From: Alphaproteobacteria bacterium
GTDB taxonomy: Bacteria > Pseudomonadota > Alphaproteobacteria > Ferrovibrionales > Ferrovibrionaceae
Direction of reading: 5' to 3'
Assembly (NCBI GenBank): GCA_026126165.1
Contig: JAHCJR010000031.1
Location: forward strand, 1-32,140
Length of the DNA: 32,140 nucleotides
The translations under genes and the position numbers were made by a program. The notes under the pieces are model-generated. The model had not been told where the DNA came from. It saw only the letters and a list, made by a program, of their open reading frames with translations, and made no database searches. Positions 7,317 to 15,090 of the stretch are shown piece after piece. Each line of letters opens with the position of its first letter. Within the stretch, counting starts at the first letter, position 1.

Positions 7317-9797
7317 ATGCGACGCCTGTCCCGCATCCTCCTGACGCTTACCGTCATCGTGCTGTTCCTCGGCGTGCTTGGCCTGGGCGGCGTGCTTGCG
7401 GCATTCTGGCACTTCAGCCGTGGCCTGCCCGAGTTCCAGCAGCTTGCCGAGTATGAACCGCCGATCACGACCCGCGTGCATGCCGGCGACGGGCGCCTGA
7501 TCGCGGAGTATGCCCGGGAGCGGCGGCTGTTCATGCCGATCGAAGCCATCCCGCAAATCGTGATCGACGCTTTCGTCTCGGCGGAGGACAAGCGGTTCTT
7601 CAGCCATGCCGGCGTCGATTTCCTGGGCGTGGCGCGTGCCCTGGTGGCCAATCTGCAGAGCATTGGCCAGAACCGCCGCCCCGAGGGCGCATCCTCGATC
7701 ACCCAGCAGGTCGCCAAGAACTTCCTGTTGAGCAACGAACTCTCCTACGAACGCAAGATCAAGGAAGCGATCCTTGCCTTTCGCATCGAGCGCGCCTTCA
7801 CCAAGGAAAAGATCCTCGAACTCTATCTGAACGAGATCTATCTGGGAGCAGGGGCCTACGGCGTGGCGGCGGCGGCGCTCAATTACTACGGCAAGTCGCT
7901 GGACGAACTGGAGATCGACGAGGCCGCCTACCTCGCCGCGCTGCCCAAGGCACCCAACAACTACCACCCGGTGCGCTTCCCGAAGGCGGCCAAGGCGCGG
8001 CGCGACTATGTGCTGGAGCGCATGGCCGAGGATGGCGTCATCAGCATGGCCGAGACCGTGGCGTTGCAGCAGAGGCCGATCCGCATCCGCGACCGGCGCG
8101 ACAGCCAGGTGGTGCGCTCGGACTGGTTCGCCGAGGAGGTCCGGAGGGAGATCGCGGCGCGGTTCGGCGAGCGCGCGCTCTACGATGGCGGGCTCAGCGT
8201 GCGCGCCACCATGAATCCGAGGCTCCAGGAGATCGGGGAGCGCGCGCTGCGCAGGGGCCTGCTTGCCTATGACAGGCGTCATGGCTGGCGCAAGCCCGTC
8301 GGGCAGGTCGAGACCGGGCCGGGATGGGCGGAGCGGCTGCAGAAATTTCCGCCCGTGCCTGGCCTCGATCCTGGCTGGCGCATCGCGCTCGTCCTGGCGG
8401 CGGAGGGCGCGGCCGCCACCATCGGCTTCGCGGATGGTGCTCAGGGCCGGATCCCGCTTGCCGACATGGCATGGGCCCGCGCCTGGAAGCCCGATCAGGA
8501 ACTTGGCCCGCCGCTCAAGTCGGTGGGCGAGGCGCTGGCACCGGGCGATGTGGTCGCGGTGGAGGCGACAGACCGGCCGGGGCAGTTCGCCCTTCGTCAG
8601 ATTCCGGACATCGGCGGCGCTCTGGTGGCCCTCGACCCTCATACGGGCCGGATCCTTGCCCTGGTCGGTGGCTGGGACTTCCAGGTGAGCCAGTTCAACC
8701 GCGCGACGCAGGCGCAGCGCCAGCCCGGTTCCGCCTTCAAGCCGTTCGTCTACTTGGCGGCCCTTGAAAACGGCTTCACGCCGTCCAGCCTGGTGCTCGA
8801 TGCTCCTTTCGTGCTCGACCAGGGCCCGGACAAGCCGAAATGGAAGCCAGGCAACTACTCCGGCGAATTCTACGGCCCGTCGACGCTGCGTCTCGGCATC
8901 GAGAAATCGCGCAACCTGATGACCGTCCGGCTGGCGCAGTCGATCGGCATGGACAAGGTCGCCGACTATGCGCGGCGCTTCGGAATTTACGACGCCCTGC
9001 CCGAGCAGCTTTCCATGTCGCTTGGGGCAGGGGAGACTACGCTGTTGCGCCTGACCACCGCCTACGCGGAGCTGGTCAATGGCGGCAAGCGAATATCGCC
9101 AACCCTGATCGACCGGGTGCAGGATCGAAAGGGGCGCACGATCTTCCGCCACGATGAGCGGCCCTGTCCGAAATGCCAGGCCCGCGACGGCGCGGCCGCG
9201 GACAGTGAACCGGAGGTTCCTGACACGCGCGAGACCGTCCTCGATCCGGCGACGGCGTATCAGATGGTCTCCATGCTGCAAGGCGTCGTCGAGCGCGGGA
9301 CCGGTGTGCGGATCCGCGAATTGCGGCGGCCGCTCGCGGGAAAGACCGGAACCTCGAATGAGTTTTTCGATACCTGGTTCATCGGTTTCAGTCCCGATCT
9401 CGTGGTCGGCGTCTTTGTCGGCTTCGACACGCCGCGCACGATGGGCGACAAGGAATCGGGCTCGGCGGTTGCCGTGCCGATCTTCCGCGATTTCATGGCC
9501 GAGGCGCTGGCGGAGAAGCCGGTGATCCCGTTCCGCGTGCCGCCCGGCGTGCGCCTCGTGCGGATCGATCCCGCCTCGGGCCTGCCGGCAGAGCCGGGGC
9601 AGCGCAGTGCCATCCTCGAAGCGTTCCGCCCGGGCAGCGAACCGCGCGGCCGCGGCGACGTACTCGATGGTTCGGACGATGACGGCGATGCGCCCGCGGC
9701 AGGCAGTGGCACCGGAGGCATCGGCCTTGCGCCGCTGCGCCCGCGCCCTCCGGGCAGCCAGTCCTCGCCCACCACCGGAACCGGCGGGCTTTACTAG
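7317..9797 (+). CDS. mrcA: Penicillin-binding protein 1A, bifunctional transglycosylase/transpeptidase
   Basis: This class A PBP (826 residues) polymerises glycan strands and cross-links peptides in the periplasm. It is anchored by one N-terminal helix (about residues 6-32). The GT51 domain has E90 in EDKRFFSHAG, then GASSITQQVAKN and the RKIKEA...YLNEIYLG segment. A central OB-like region (about 280-430) precedes the transpeptidase domain, which has S472-x-x-K (QPGSAFKP), the SRN motif and K676-T-G-T. The C-terminal tail is Gly/Pro/Asp-rich and probably disordered. The frame opens at a TTG (7281), but the ATG at 7317 directly before the basic-hydrophobic anchor is preferred. It lies 86 bases after amiC and 46 before prfB. 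Also called ponA. Confidence 0.95.
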   Translation: MRRLSRILLTLTVIVLFLGVLGLGGVLAAFWHFSRGLPEFQQLAEYEPPITTRVHAGDGRLIAEYARERRLFMPIEAIPQIVIDAFVSAEDKRFFSHAGVDFLGVARALVANLQSIGQNRRPEGASSITQQVAKNFLLSNELSYERKIKEAILAFRIERAFTKEKILELYLNEIYLGAGAYGVAAAALNYYGKSLDELEIDEAAYLAALPKAPNNYHPVRFPKAAKARRDYVLERMAEDGVISMAETVALQQRPIRIRDRRDSQVVRSDWFAEEVRREIAARFGERALYDGGLSVRATMNPRLQEIGERALRRGLLAYDRRHGWRKPVGQVETGPGWAERLQKFPPVPGLDPGWRIALVLAAEGAAATIGFADGAQGRIPLADMAWARAWKPDQELGPPLKSVGEALAPGDVVAVEATDRPGQFALRQIPDIGGALVALDPHTGRILALVGGWDFQVSQFNRATQAQRQPGSAFKPFVYLAALENGFTPSSLVLDAPFVLDQGPDKPKWKPGNYSGEFYGPSTLRLGIEKSRNLMTVRLAQSIGMDKVADYARRFGIYDALPEQLSMSLGAGETTLLRLTTAYAELVNGGKRISPTLIDRVQDRKGRTIFRHDERPCPKCQARDGAAADSEPEVPDTRETVLDPATAYQMVSMLQGVVERGTGVRIRELRRPLAGKTGTSNEFFDTWFIGFSPDLVVGVFVGFDTPRTMGDKESGSAVAVPIFRDFMAEALAEKPVIPFRVPPGVRLVRIDPASGLPAEPGQRSAILEAFRPGSEPRGRGDVLDGSDDDGDAPAAGSGTGGIGLAPLRPRPPGSQSSPTTGTGGLY

Positions 9798-9843
9798 CGC
9801 GCCCGCGATCACTATTTTCCCGGTTCCATTTCCGGAGTTGCCG

Positions 9844-10963
9844 ATGCGTGCCGAAATCGAATCCCTGGTCGCCGACATCAAGCAGTCGCTGGAACTGCTG
9901 AGGAGGCATCTTTGACTGGGACCATGCCCTGGTCCGACTGGACGAACTGAACGCCCGGGCCGAGGATCCCAAACTTTGGGACGACGCCGAGGCAGCGCAG
10001 AAGCTGATGCGCGAGCGCACGCGGCTCGACACGGCGATCCAGGCGCAGCGCCGGATCGAACAGGAACTTCAGGACAATATCGACCTCATCGCCATGGGCG
10101 AAGCAGAGGGCGACCAATCTATTGTCGAGGAAGCGGAAAAGGCGCTGGCGCAACTCAAGCAGGAAGTGGACAAGCGCGAGCTGGAGACGCTGCTGTCCGG
10201 CGAGGCCGACGGCAACGATGCATTCCTGGAAATCCACGCCGGCGCCGGCGGAACCGAGAGCCAGGACTGGGCAAGCATGCTGCTTCGCATGTATGTGCGC
10301 TGGGCAGAGAAGCGCGGCTACAAGGTCGAGTGGCTGGAGGAAAGCGAAGGCGAGGAAGCGGGCATCAAGTCGGCGACCATCAAGGTCTCGGGCCCGAATG
10401 CCTATGGCTGGCTCAAGACCGAAAGCGGCGTCCACCGCCTCGTCCGCATCTCGCCCTATGATTCGAACGCAAGGCGGCACACCTCCTTCGCCTCGGCCGG
10501 CGCCTATCCCGTCGTGGACGAGACGATCAACGTCGAGATCAACGACAAGGACCTGCGGGTCGATACCTATCGCGCCTCCGGTGCCGGCGGCCAGCACGTC
10601 AATCGCACCGACAGCGCCGTGCGCATAACCCATCTGCCGACCGGCATCGTGGTGCAGTGCCAGCAGGAGCGCTCGCAGCACAAGAACCGCGCCTCGGCCA
10701 TGAGCATGCTCAAGGCGCGCCTGTACGAGATGGAATTGCAGAAACGCGAGGCCGAAAAGCAGGCCATGCACGATTCGAAGACGGATATCGGCTGGGGGCA
10801 CCAGATCCGCTCCTACGTCCTGCATCCCTACCAGATGGTGAAGGACCTGCGTACGGACGTGGAGACGTCCGACACCCAGGGCGTGCTGGACGGGGATCTG
10901 GATGCGTTCATGGCCGCCGCGCTGGCCCAGAGGGTCGGTCACCAGCGCGACAAGGCGAACTGA
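9844..10963 (+). CDS. prfB: Peptide chain release factor 2 (programmed +1 frameshift)
   Basis: RF2 recognises UAA and UGA stop codons and triggers peptide release on the ribosome. Translation starts at ATG 9844 and reads 23 codons to CTT (9910-9912), where an in-frame TGA (9913-9915) follows. Slipping by +1 (skipping T9913) continues from GAC at 9914 to the stop at 10961-10963, giving 372 residues in total. The second part holds the long coiled N-terminal domain, the codon-recognition region, the GGQ hydrolysis motif (GAGGQHVN) and the conserved C-terminus. The usual SPF anticodon tripeptide reads SPY here ([14 protein letters not shown]), a form I believe is common in alphaproteobacteria. 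Annotation programs may split the gene or drop the first 23 codons. It is convergent with the M23 peptidase gene. Confidence 0.97.
9901..9916 (+). promoter_or_regulatory. prfB autoregulatory +1 frameshift site
   Basis: The sequence AGGAGG-CAT-CTT-TGA-C has every element of the RF2 recoding site. A Shine-Dalgarno-like AGGAGG lies three bases before the slippery CTT codon, followed by the in-frame UGA with C as the next base, a context that terminates poorly. When RF2 is scarce, UGA is read slowly and the ribosome slips +1, producing full-length RF2. When RF2 is plentiful, a 23-residue peptide is released. The two frames join exactly here and both sides match RF2, so this is not a sequencing error. 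Confidence 0.95.
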
Positions 10964-10967
10964 CGGC

Positions 10968-11007
10968 GAACGGACGGGGCCTGCCGCGCTGGTGCGGCGG
11001 GCCGTTC
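10968..11007. terminator. Candidate bidirectional terminator between prfB and M23 peptidase gene
   Basis: An imperfect hairpin lies in the 42-base convergent gap. The inner stem CCTGCCGC (10980-10987) pairs with GCGGCGGG (10994-11001) with one G-T pair and a 6-base loop. The outer stem GAACGG (10968-10973) pairs with CCGTTC (11002-11007), with a bulge on the left arm. It overlaps the stop codon of the minus-strand gene. No T-run follows on either strand, so intrinsic termination is only plausible. Confidence 0.45.
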
Positions 11008-12217
11008 AGTTCCGCCGTGCCTCGGAGAGTTCGCGGCCGCCGGGCAGGGTGGTGCCCAACGAGGCTTTTTCCAGGGCCGCATCGTCGTTCGACAGAGTAA
11101 GCGCGATGCTCTTGCCCGCTTCGATGAAGTTGAGCGGATCCAAAGGTGATTCGCGGTAGATCACCTCGTAATGCAGGTGCGGCCCCGTGCTGCGGCCCGA
11201 GGAGCCGACCGTGCCGATCAGGGTTCCGGCCGTCACCCGGTCGCCGGGTTTCACATGCAGGCGATGCAGATGAGCATAGCGGGTGCGCAATCCCAGGCCG
11301 TGATTGATCTCCACCAGCCGGCCGTAGGGGCCGGCGAAGCCGGCCGAGGCGACGCGGCCCGGCCCGGTCGCATAGACCGGCGTGCCGTGCGGCGCCGAGA
11401 CGTCGAGGCCGGTATGGAGCGCCGGCTTGCGGGTGAAAGGATCGGTGCGCTGACCAAAACCGCTGCTCACCTGCCCGACGCGGGTCGGCTCGGACAGCGG
11501 CAGGCGCTGGAGCACCGCCTGCAACCCGGCGATGCGCATCAGCGACTGGTTGAGGCGTACCGCCGCGGCATCCTGCAGGCCGTTGGCGGTGAGGGAGGGC
11601 ACGTAGGGGCCGCCCACGTTGGCGCGCACCTCGTCGGCGGCGAGCAGCCGGTCCACGTCGATGCCGATGAAACCGATGGCCCGCTCCAGCTCGTTCAGCG
11701 CCACCGTCGTGCGCGTGTTGAGCTGATCGAAGATGCTGTCCGTCGACGCGACGAATCCCTGGCCCATCTCGAGCCCGATGCGCCGGCTGCGCTCGACGCT
11801 CGCCAGATTTTTCCTGAGAATCTGCGTACGCCGATCGGCGATGGTCAGCTTTTCGGAAAGCTCGTGATTATGCAGCGCGAGTTGCTGGATTTTCTCGTCG
11901 CGCGCACTCACCTCGTCCCGCAGTCCCTGAACCTGACCCACGGTCCGCCCCAGTTCGCGCATGAGCGCATCGACGGCCACCGAAAGTTCGAGCACGCGCT
12001 GCTGTTCGCTGACGCGGATCTTTTCGCTCTGCCAGAGACCCACCGACGACGCAGCCAGGGCGCCGCCGAACATAAGAAATGCGGCAAGTCCCGCCATTTG
12101 CAGGCCGGGCCGCAACCGGATCGTGCTGATCTGTTCGCCGGTGCGAATCAGAATCTGCCTGTCGGGAAAAATGCGCCGCAGAAGGCTGCGCTGACGCAGC
12201 TCGAAGGACCGGTTCAT
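11006..12217 (-). CDS. Membrane-anchored M23 (LytM-type) peptidoglycan endopeptidase
   Basis: This is a cell-envelope zinc metallopeptidase predicted to cut peptide cross-links in peptidoglycan. From the ATG at 12217 it has about 403 residues. A short basic cytoplasmic segment comes first, then one hydrophobic helix (about 41-60, AGLAAFLMFGGALAASS). A long helical, probably coiled-coil periplasmic region (about 65-220) precedes a C-terminal LytM domain. Zinc ligands are present in HTGLDVSAPHG and in GPHLHYE (HxH), so it should be catalytically competent, unlike degenerate LytM activators such as EnvC. A GTG at 12253 would add 12 residues. It is convergent with prfB and divergent from the acyltransferase gene. 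I cannot assign a specific name. Confidence 0.88.
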   Translation of the reverse strand: MNRSFELRQRSLLRRIFPDRQILIRTGEQISTIRLRPGLQMAGLAAFLMFGGALAASSVGLWQSEKIRVSEQQRVLELSVAVDALMRELGRTVGQVQGLRDEVSARDEKIQQLALHNHELSEKLTIADRRTQILRKNLASVERSRRIGLEMGQGFVASTDSIFDQLNTRTTVALNELERAIGFIGIDVDRLLAADEVRANVGGPYVPSLTANGLQDAAAVRLNQSLMRIAGLQAVLQRLPLSEPTRVGQVSSGFGQRTDPFTRKPALHTGLDVSAPHGTPVYATGPGRVASAGFAGPYGRLVEINHGLGLRTRYAHLHRLHVKPGDRVTAGTLIGTVGSSGRSTGPHLHYEVIYRESPLDPLNFIEAGKSIALTLSNDDAALEKASLGTTLPGGRELSEARRN

Positions 12218-12488
12218 TGTCGCACCATTGTTCTCGTTGCTTCGGTCACGCACCCGGTTGCGTGCCGATCATATGTCCGTCGGCGAATCGCCGGTTACCC
12301 ATGGCCTGCCTGGTGCCGCGCCGCGGCCCCGTCGGCGCCGGGCATTCCGGCTCCCGCCTCCCCGGGGCGCATTGCAGCCGAAACGGATAGCGATTTCAAG
12401 CCTCGAATCTTCAACCGATGGTGAGGTGCGCCGCGAGGCAGAGATGCGCCGAAGGGCCCTCCTTGATATCATGCGGACGGGAGGCGCG
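12218..12488. other. Divergent control region between M23 peptidase and acyltransferase genes
   Basis: About 270 bases separate the two divergent starts. The acyltransferase frame is open through much of it, but the encoded Arg/Pro-rich stretch does not resemble the family. A 13-base palindrome, CGGCGA-A-TCGCCG, lies at 12281-12293, close to an ATATG patch at 12271. A strong ribosome-binding site (GGGAGG, about 12479-12484) sits 5-6 bases before ATG 12489 and settles that start. No clear promoter hexamers could be fixed. Confidence 0.4.
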
Positions 12489-13922
12489 ATGACCCTGTTC
12501 AGCGAAACGGTGGAACTGCCGCTTTGGCTCGTGCTGTTGACCGGCATACTGGCGCTGCTTGCCTTCATCGACCGCCTGTTCGTTCCTTCGGTGCGCTGGA
12601 TGCTGCGCCGGCGCGTCAACGAGGCGATCGAAGAGCTGAATACCCGACTCAAGCTGCGAATTTCGCCCTTCAAGCTGACCAAGCGCCAGGTGCTGATCGA
12701 GCGTCTGACCTTCGACCGCAAGGTTCTCGCGGCAGTCGATGCGCTGGCGCAGGAGCGCGAGGTGCCGCGCGATGTGGTGTTGGCGGAGGCGGAAGCCTAC
12801 GCGCGCGAGATCGTTCCCGCCTTCAACGCATATTTCTACTATCGGATCGGCTATTGGCTGGCGCGGGGGGTGGCGCGACTGCTCTATCGCGTGCGGCTCG
12901 GCTTCGCCGACGACGAGGGCCTTGCGGCGGTGGCGCCGGAATCCACCGTGGTTTTCGTGATGAACCATCGCTCGAACATGGACTACGTGCTGGTCGGCTA
13001 TCTGGCGGCGGATCGCTCGACGCTGTCCTATGCGGTCGGCGAATGGGCGCGCATCTGGCCGCTGCAGACCCTGATCCGTGCCATGGGTGCATACTTCGTG
13101 CGCCGCAATTCGCGCAATCCGCTCTATCGCCGCGTGCTCGAGCGCTATGTGTTCATGGCGACCAAGAACGGCGTTACCCAGGCGATCTATCCCGAGGGCG
13201 GCCTGAGCCGCGACGGACGGCTGGGCGCGCCCAAACTCGGGCTTTTCGACTATATGGTGAAGCGTTTCGATCCGCGCGGCGAGCACGACATCGTTTTTGT
13301 TCCGGTCGGCATCAATTACGACCGCGTGCTGGAGGATCGCAGCCTGCTTCTCCGCCTCGACCCGGCGGCAACGCGGCGCGGGGTGTGGCATGCGCTCCGG
13401 GTCACGCTTGGCTTCGTGGCGCGGCATCTCTGGCTCATGGTCATCGGCCGCTGGCATCGCTTCGGCTATGCCTGCGTCAATTTCGGCTCGCCGATCTCGC
13501 TCAGGGGCTGGCTGGCCGGCAATGGGGAGGACCTGCGCGGCCTGCCGCGCGAGGCGCGTTTTGCGCGGGTCGAGGCGCTGGCCACGCATCTGATGGGCGC
13601 GGTCGGCGCGGTCGTCCCGGTCCTGCCCGTGCCGCTCGTGGCAAGCGTGCTGCTGGAGGCAGGGGAGAAGGGCTTGAGCGAGCTGGAACTCAAGGCTGCC
13701 GTGCTGCGCCTGATGCGGGCGCTTGAGCGCACGGGCGCCAAGGTCTACCTGCCGCGCCAGGACGAGGATTATGCGGTCACTGCCGGATTGCGGATGCTGG
13801 TGGAGCGGCGGCTGGTCCGCACCGGCGACGGACGGCTGCGGGTGGTGCCAGGCGAAGAAGCGGCCGTGCGCTACTACGCCAACTCCATCGCGCACCTGTT
13901 GCCACAATCCGTGCCGGCATGA
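12489..13922 (+). CDS. PlsB-like glycerol-3-phosphate acyltransferase
   Basis: This 477-residue acyltransferase is predicted to acylate glycerol-3-phosphate or lysophosphatidate at the inner membrane in phospholipid synthesis. It has a membrane helix near residues 10-28 (PLWLVLLTGILALLAF). The four GPAT blocks follow in order: NHRSNMDYVL (H160-x4-D165), GAYFVRRNSR, YPEGGLSRDG (E236) and VFVPVGINYDRV. Their form is closer to PlsB than to PlsC, but the protein is much shorter than E. coli PlsB (about 800 residues). GGGAGG upstream supports the ATG at 12489. Its stop overlaps the start of the next gene (ATGA), so the two are translationally coupled. Whether it uses acyl-ACP or acyl-CoA, and which sn position, cannot be seen. 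Confidence 0.85.
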   Translation: MTLFSETVELPLWLVLLTGILALLAFIDRLFVPSVRWMLRRRVNEAIEELNTRLKLRISPFKLTKRQVLIERLTFDRKVLAAVDALAQEREVPRDVVLAEAEAYAREIVPAFNAYFYYRIGYWLARGVARLLYRVRLGFADDEGLAAVAPESTVVFVMNHRSNMDYVLVGYLAADRSTLSYAVGEWARIWPLQTLIRAMGAYFVRRNSRNPLYRRVLERYVFMATKNGVTQAIYPEGGLSRDGRLGAPKLGLFDYMVKRFDPRGEHDIVFVPVGINYDRVLEDRSLLLRLDPAATRRGVWHALRVTLGFVARHLWLMVIGRWHRFGYACVNFGSPISLRGWLAGNGEDLRGLPREARFARVEALATHLMGAVGAVVPVLPVPLVASVLLEAGEKGLSELELKAAVLRLMRALERTGAKVYLPRQDEDYAVTAGLRMLVERRLVRTGDGRLRVVPGEEAAVRYYANSIAHLLPQSVPA

Positions 13923-14626
13923 GCGGCCCGGCGCGCGGCGCGCGACCAGAGCGCGACCTCGTGATCCTGGTGCATGGGCTTTCGCGCACCCGGCATTCCA
14001 TGCGCCATCTGCGCCGCGCGGCGGAGGCCGCCGGCTTCGAGGCGCAGTGTTGGGCCTATCCGAGCCGGCGCCATGGCGTGCGCGAACTGGTCCAGTCCTT
14101 CCGGCGGCACTTGCTGCGGCTTGGCCCGCGCGGCGGCCGCGTGCATTTCATCGGCCATTCGCTCGGCGCGATCCTGATCCGGGCGGCGCTGCTCGAACCG
14201 GTGCCATTCCGCATCGGGCGCATCGTCATGCTGGCCCCGCCCAACTGCGGTGTCGGCCTGGTCGAGCGGCTTTCGCATCTGACCTTCCTGCAGCGCATCT
14301 TCGGGCGGCCGAGTGCCGAACTCGGTCCCGGCTCGCGATTCCTGAGGCGGCTCGGCACGCCGGCCGCCGAGATCGGGATCATCGCCGGAAGTCGCCGTTT
14401 CCATCCCTGCAATCCGACATCCTGGCTCAATCTCGCGCTCAACCCGGCGGCGGAGACCGACGGGACCGTGGAACTGGCCAGCACGAAACTGCCAGGCATG
14501 CGCGATTTCCTCGTCGTCGATGCCAATCACAGTTTCATCATCGCCGATGACGAGGCGATCGAAGCCGCGATCGCCTTCCTCCGCCGCGGCACATTCCCGC
14601 GCCCGGCCGTCGCTAAAGCGACCTGA
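13919..14626 (+). CDS. Alpha/beta hydrolase, lipase-like
   Basis: This 235-residue serine hydrolase has an alpha/beta fold. Near the N-terminus is VILVHGLSRT (oxyanion-hole HG motif). The nucleophile elbow GHSLG places Ser81, and a likely triad Asp (ETDGTVE) and His (DANHSFI) lie toward the C-terminus. The family includes esterases, lipases and thioesterases; the substrate is unknown. No signal peptide is seen, so it is probably cytoplasmic. It starts inside the stop region of the PlsB-like gene (4-base overlap), which points to a shared role in lipid metabolism by inference. Its 3' end overlaps the 3' end of the convergent bcp gene by 14 bases. Confidence 0.85.
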   Translation: MSGPARGARPERDLVILVHGLSRTRHSMRHLRRAAEAAGFEAQCWAYPSRRHGVRELVQSFRRHLLRLGPRGGRVHFIGHSLGAILIRAALLEPVPFRIGRIVMLAPPNCGVGLVERLSHLTFLQRIFGRPSAELGPGSRFLRRLGTPAAEIGIIAGSRRFHPCNPTSWLNLALNPAAETDGTVELASTKLPGMRDFLVVDANHSFIIADDEAIEAAIAFLRRGTFPRPAVAKAT

Positions 14627-15083
14627 GCGCCGCCAGCACTTCCTCGACGTGTCCCGGCACCTTGACCTTGCGCCAGATCTGCCGGAGCTTGCCCTGTCCG
14701 TCGATCAGGAAGGTGGAGCGGTCGATGCCCATGTACTTGCGCCCGTACATGCTTTTCTCGATCCACACGCCATAGGCTGCGCAGACCTTGCCGTCCTCGT
14801 CCGAGGCCAGATCGACGCGGAGGCTGTGCTTGGCCTTGAAACGGTCGTGGGCGGCCACGCTGTCCTTCGAGCAGCCGATGACGCTGCAGCCCAGTTTCGC
14901 AAACTCGTTCAGTTTGTCGGTGAACGCGATGGCTTCCTTCGTGCAGCCGGAGGTGTCGTCCTTCGGATAGAAGTAGAGCACGACCGGCTTGCCCTTCAGC
15001 GTCTTGAGGGAGATTTTGCGGCCGCCGTCGCCCGGCAGGGTGAAATCTGGCGCCTTGTCTCCGACCTTCAGTTCCTTCGACAT
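14613..15083 (-). CDS. bcp: Peroxiredoxin, Bcp/PrxQ type
   Basis: This thiol peroxidase (156 residues, thioredoxin fold, cytoplasmic) reduces hydrogen peroxide and organic hydroperoxides. The family start (KVGDKAPDFTLPGDGG) is followed by VVLYFYPKDDTSGCTKEA, with the peroxidatic Cys at 47. The resolving Cys found five residues later in E. coli Bcp is Ile52 here. Other cysteines lie at 66, 71 and 101. The ATG at 15083 is chosen because GGAGAATAGG lies just upstream. An ATG at 15101 would add six residues but overlap glnE. The gene starts 7 bases after the glnE stop on the same strand, so the two are probably cotranscribed. It overlaps the convergent hydrolase gene by 14 bases. Confidence 0.93.
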   Translation of the reverse strand: MSKELKVGDKAPDFTLPGDGGRKISLKTLKGKPVVLYFYPKDDTSGCTKEAIAFTDKLNEFAKLGCSVIGCSKDSVAAHDRFKAKHSLRVDLASDEDGKVCAAYGVWIEKSMYGRKYMGIDRSTFLIDGQGKLRQIWRKVKVPGHVEEVLAALRSL

Positions 15084-15090
15084 TTTTTGC

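Noticed and set aside
7086..9881. Minus-strand open frame of 931 codons opposite PBP1A
   Set aside because: It is antisense to an unmistakable PBP1A, is rich in Arg/His/Ala/Gln with no recognisable domain, and is an expected by-product of high-GC codon use.
9844..9915. Possible truncated small gene or frameshift error before prfB
   Set aside because: The in-frame TGA sits in a complete RF2 recoding site and the joined reading matches RF2, so it is one gene.
12411..13907. Minus-strand open frame of 498 codons opposite the PlsB-like gene
   Set aside because: The plus strand carries all four acyltransferase blocks and a good ribosome-binding site, while the minus frame has neither.
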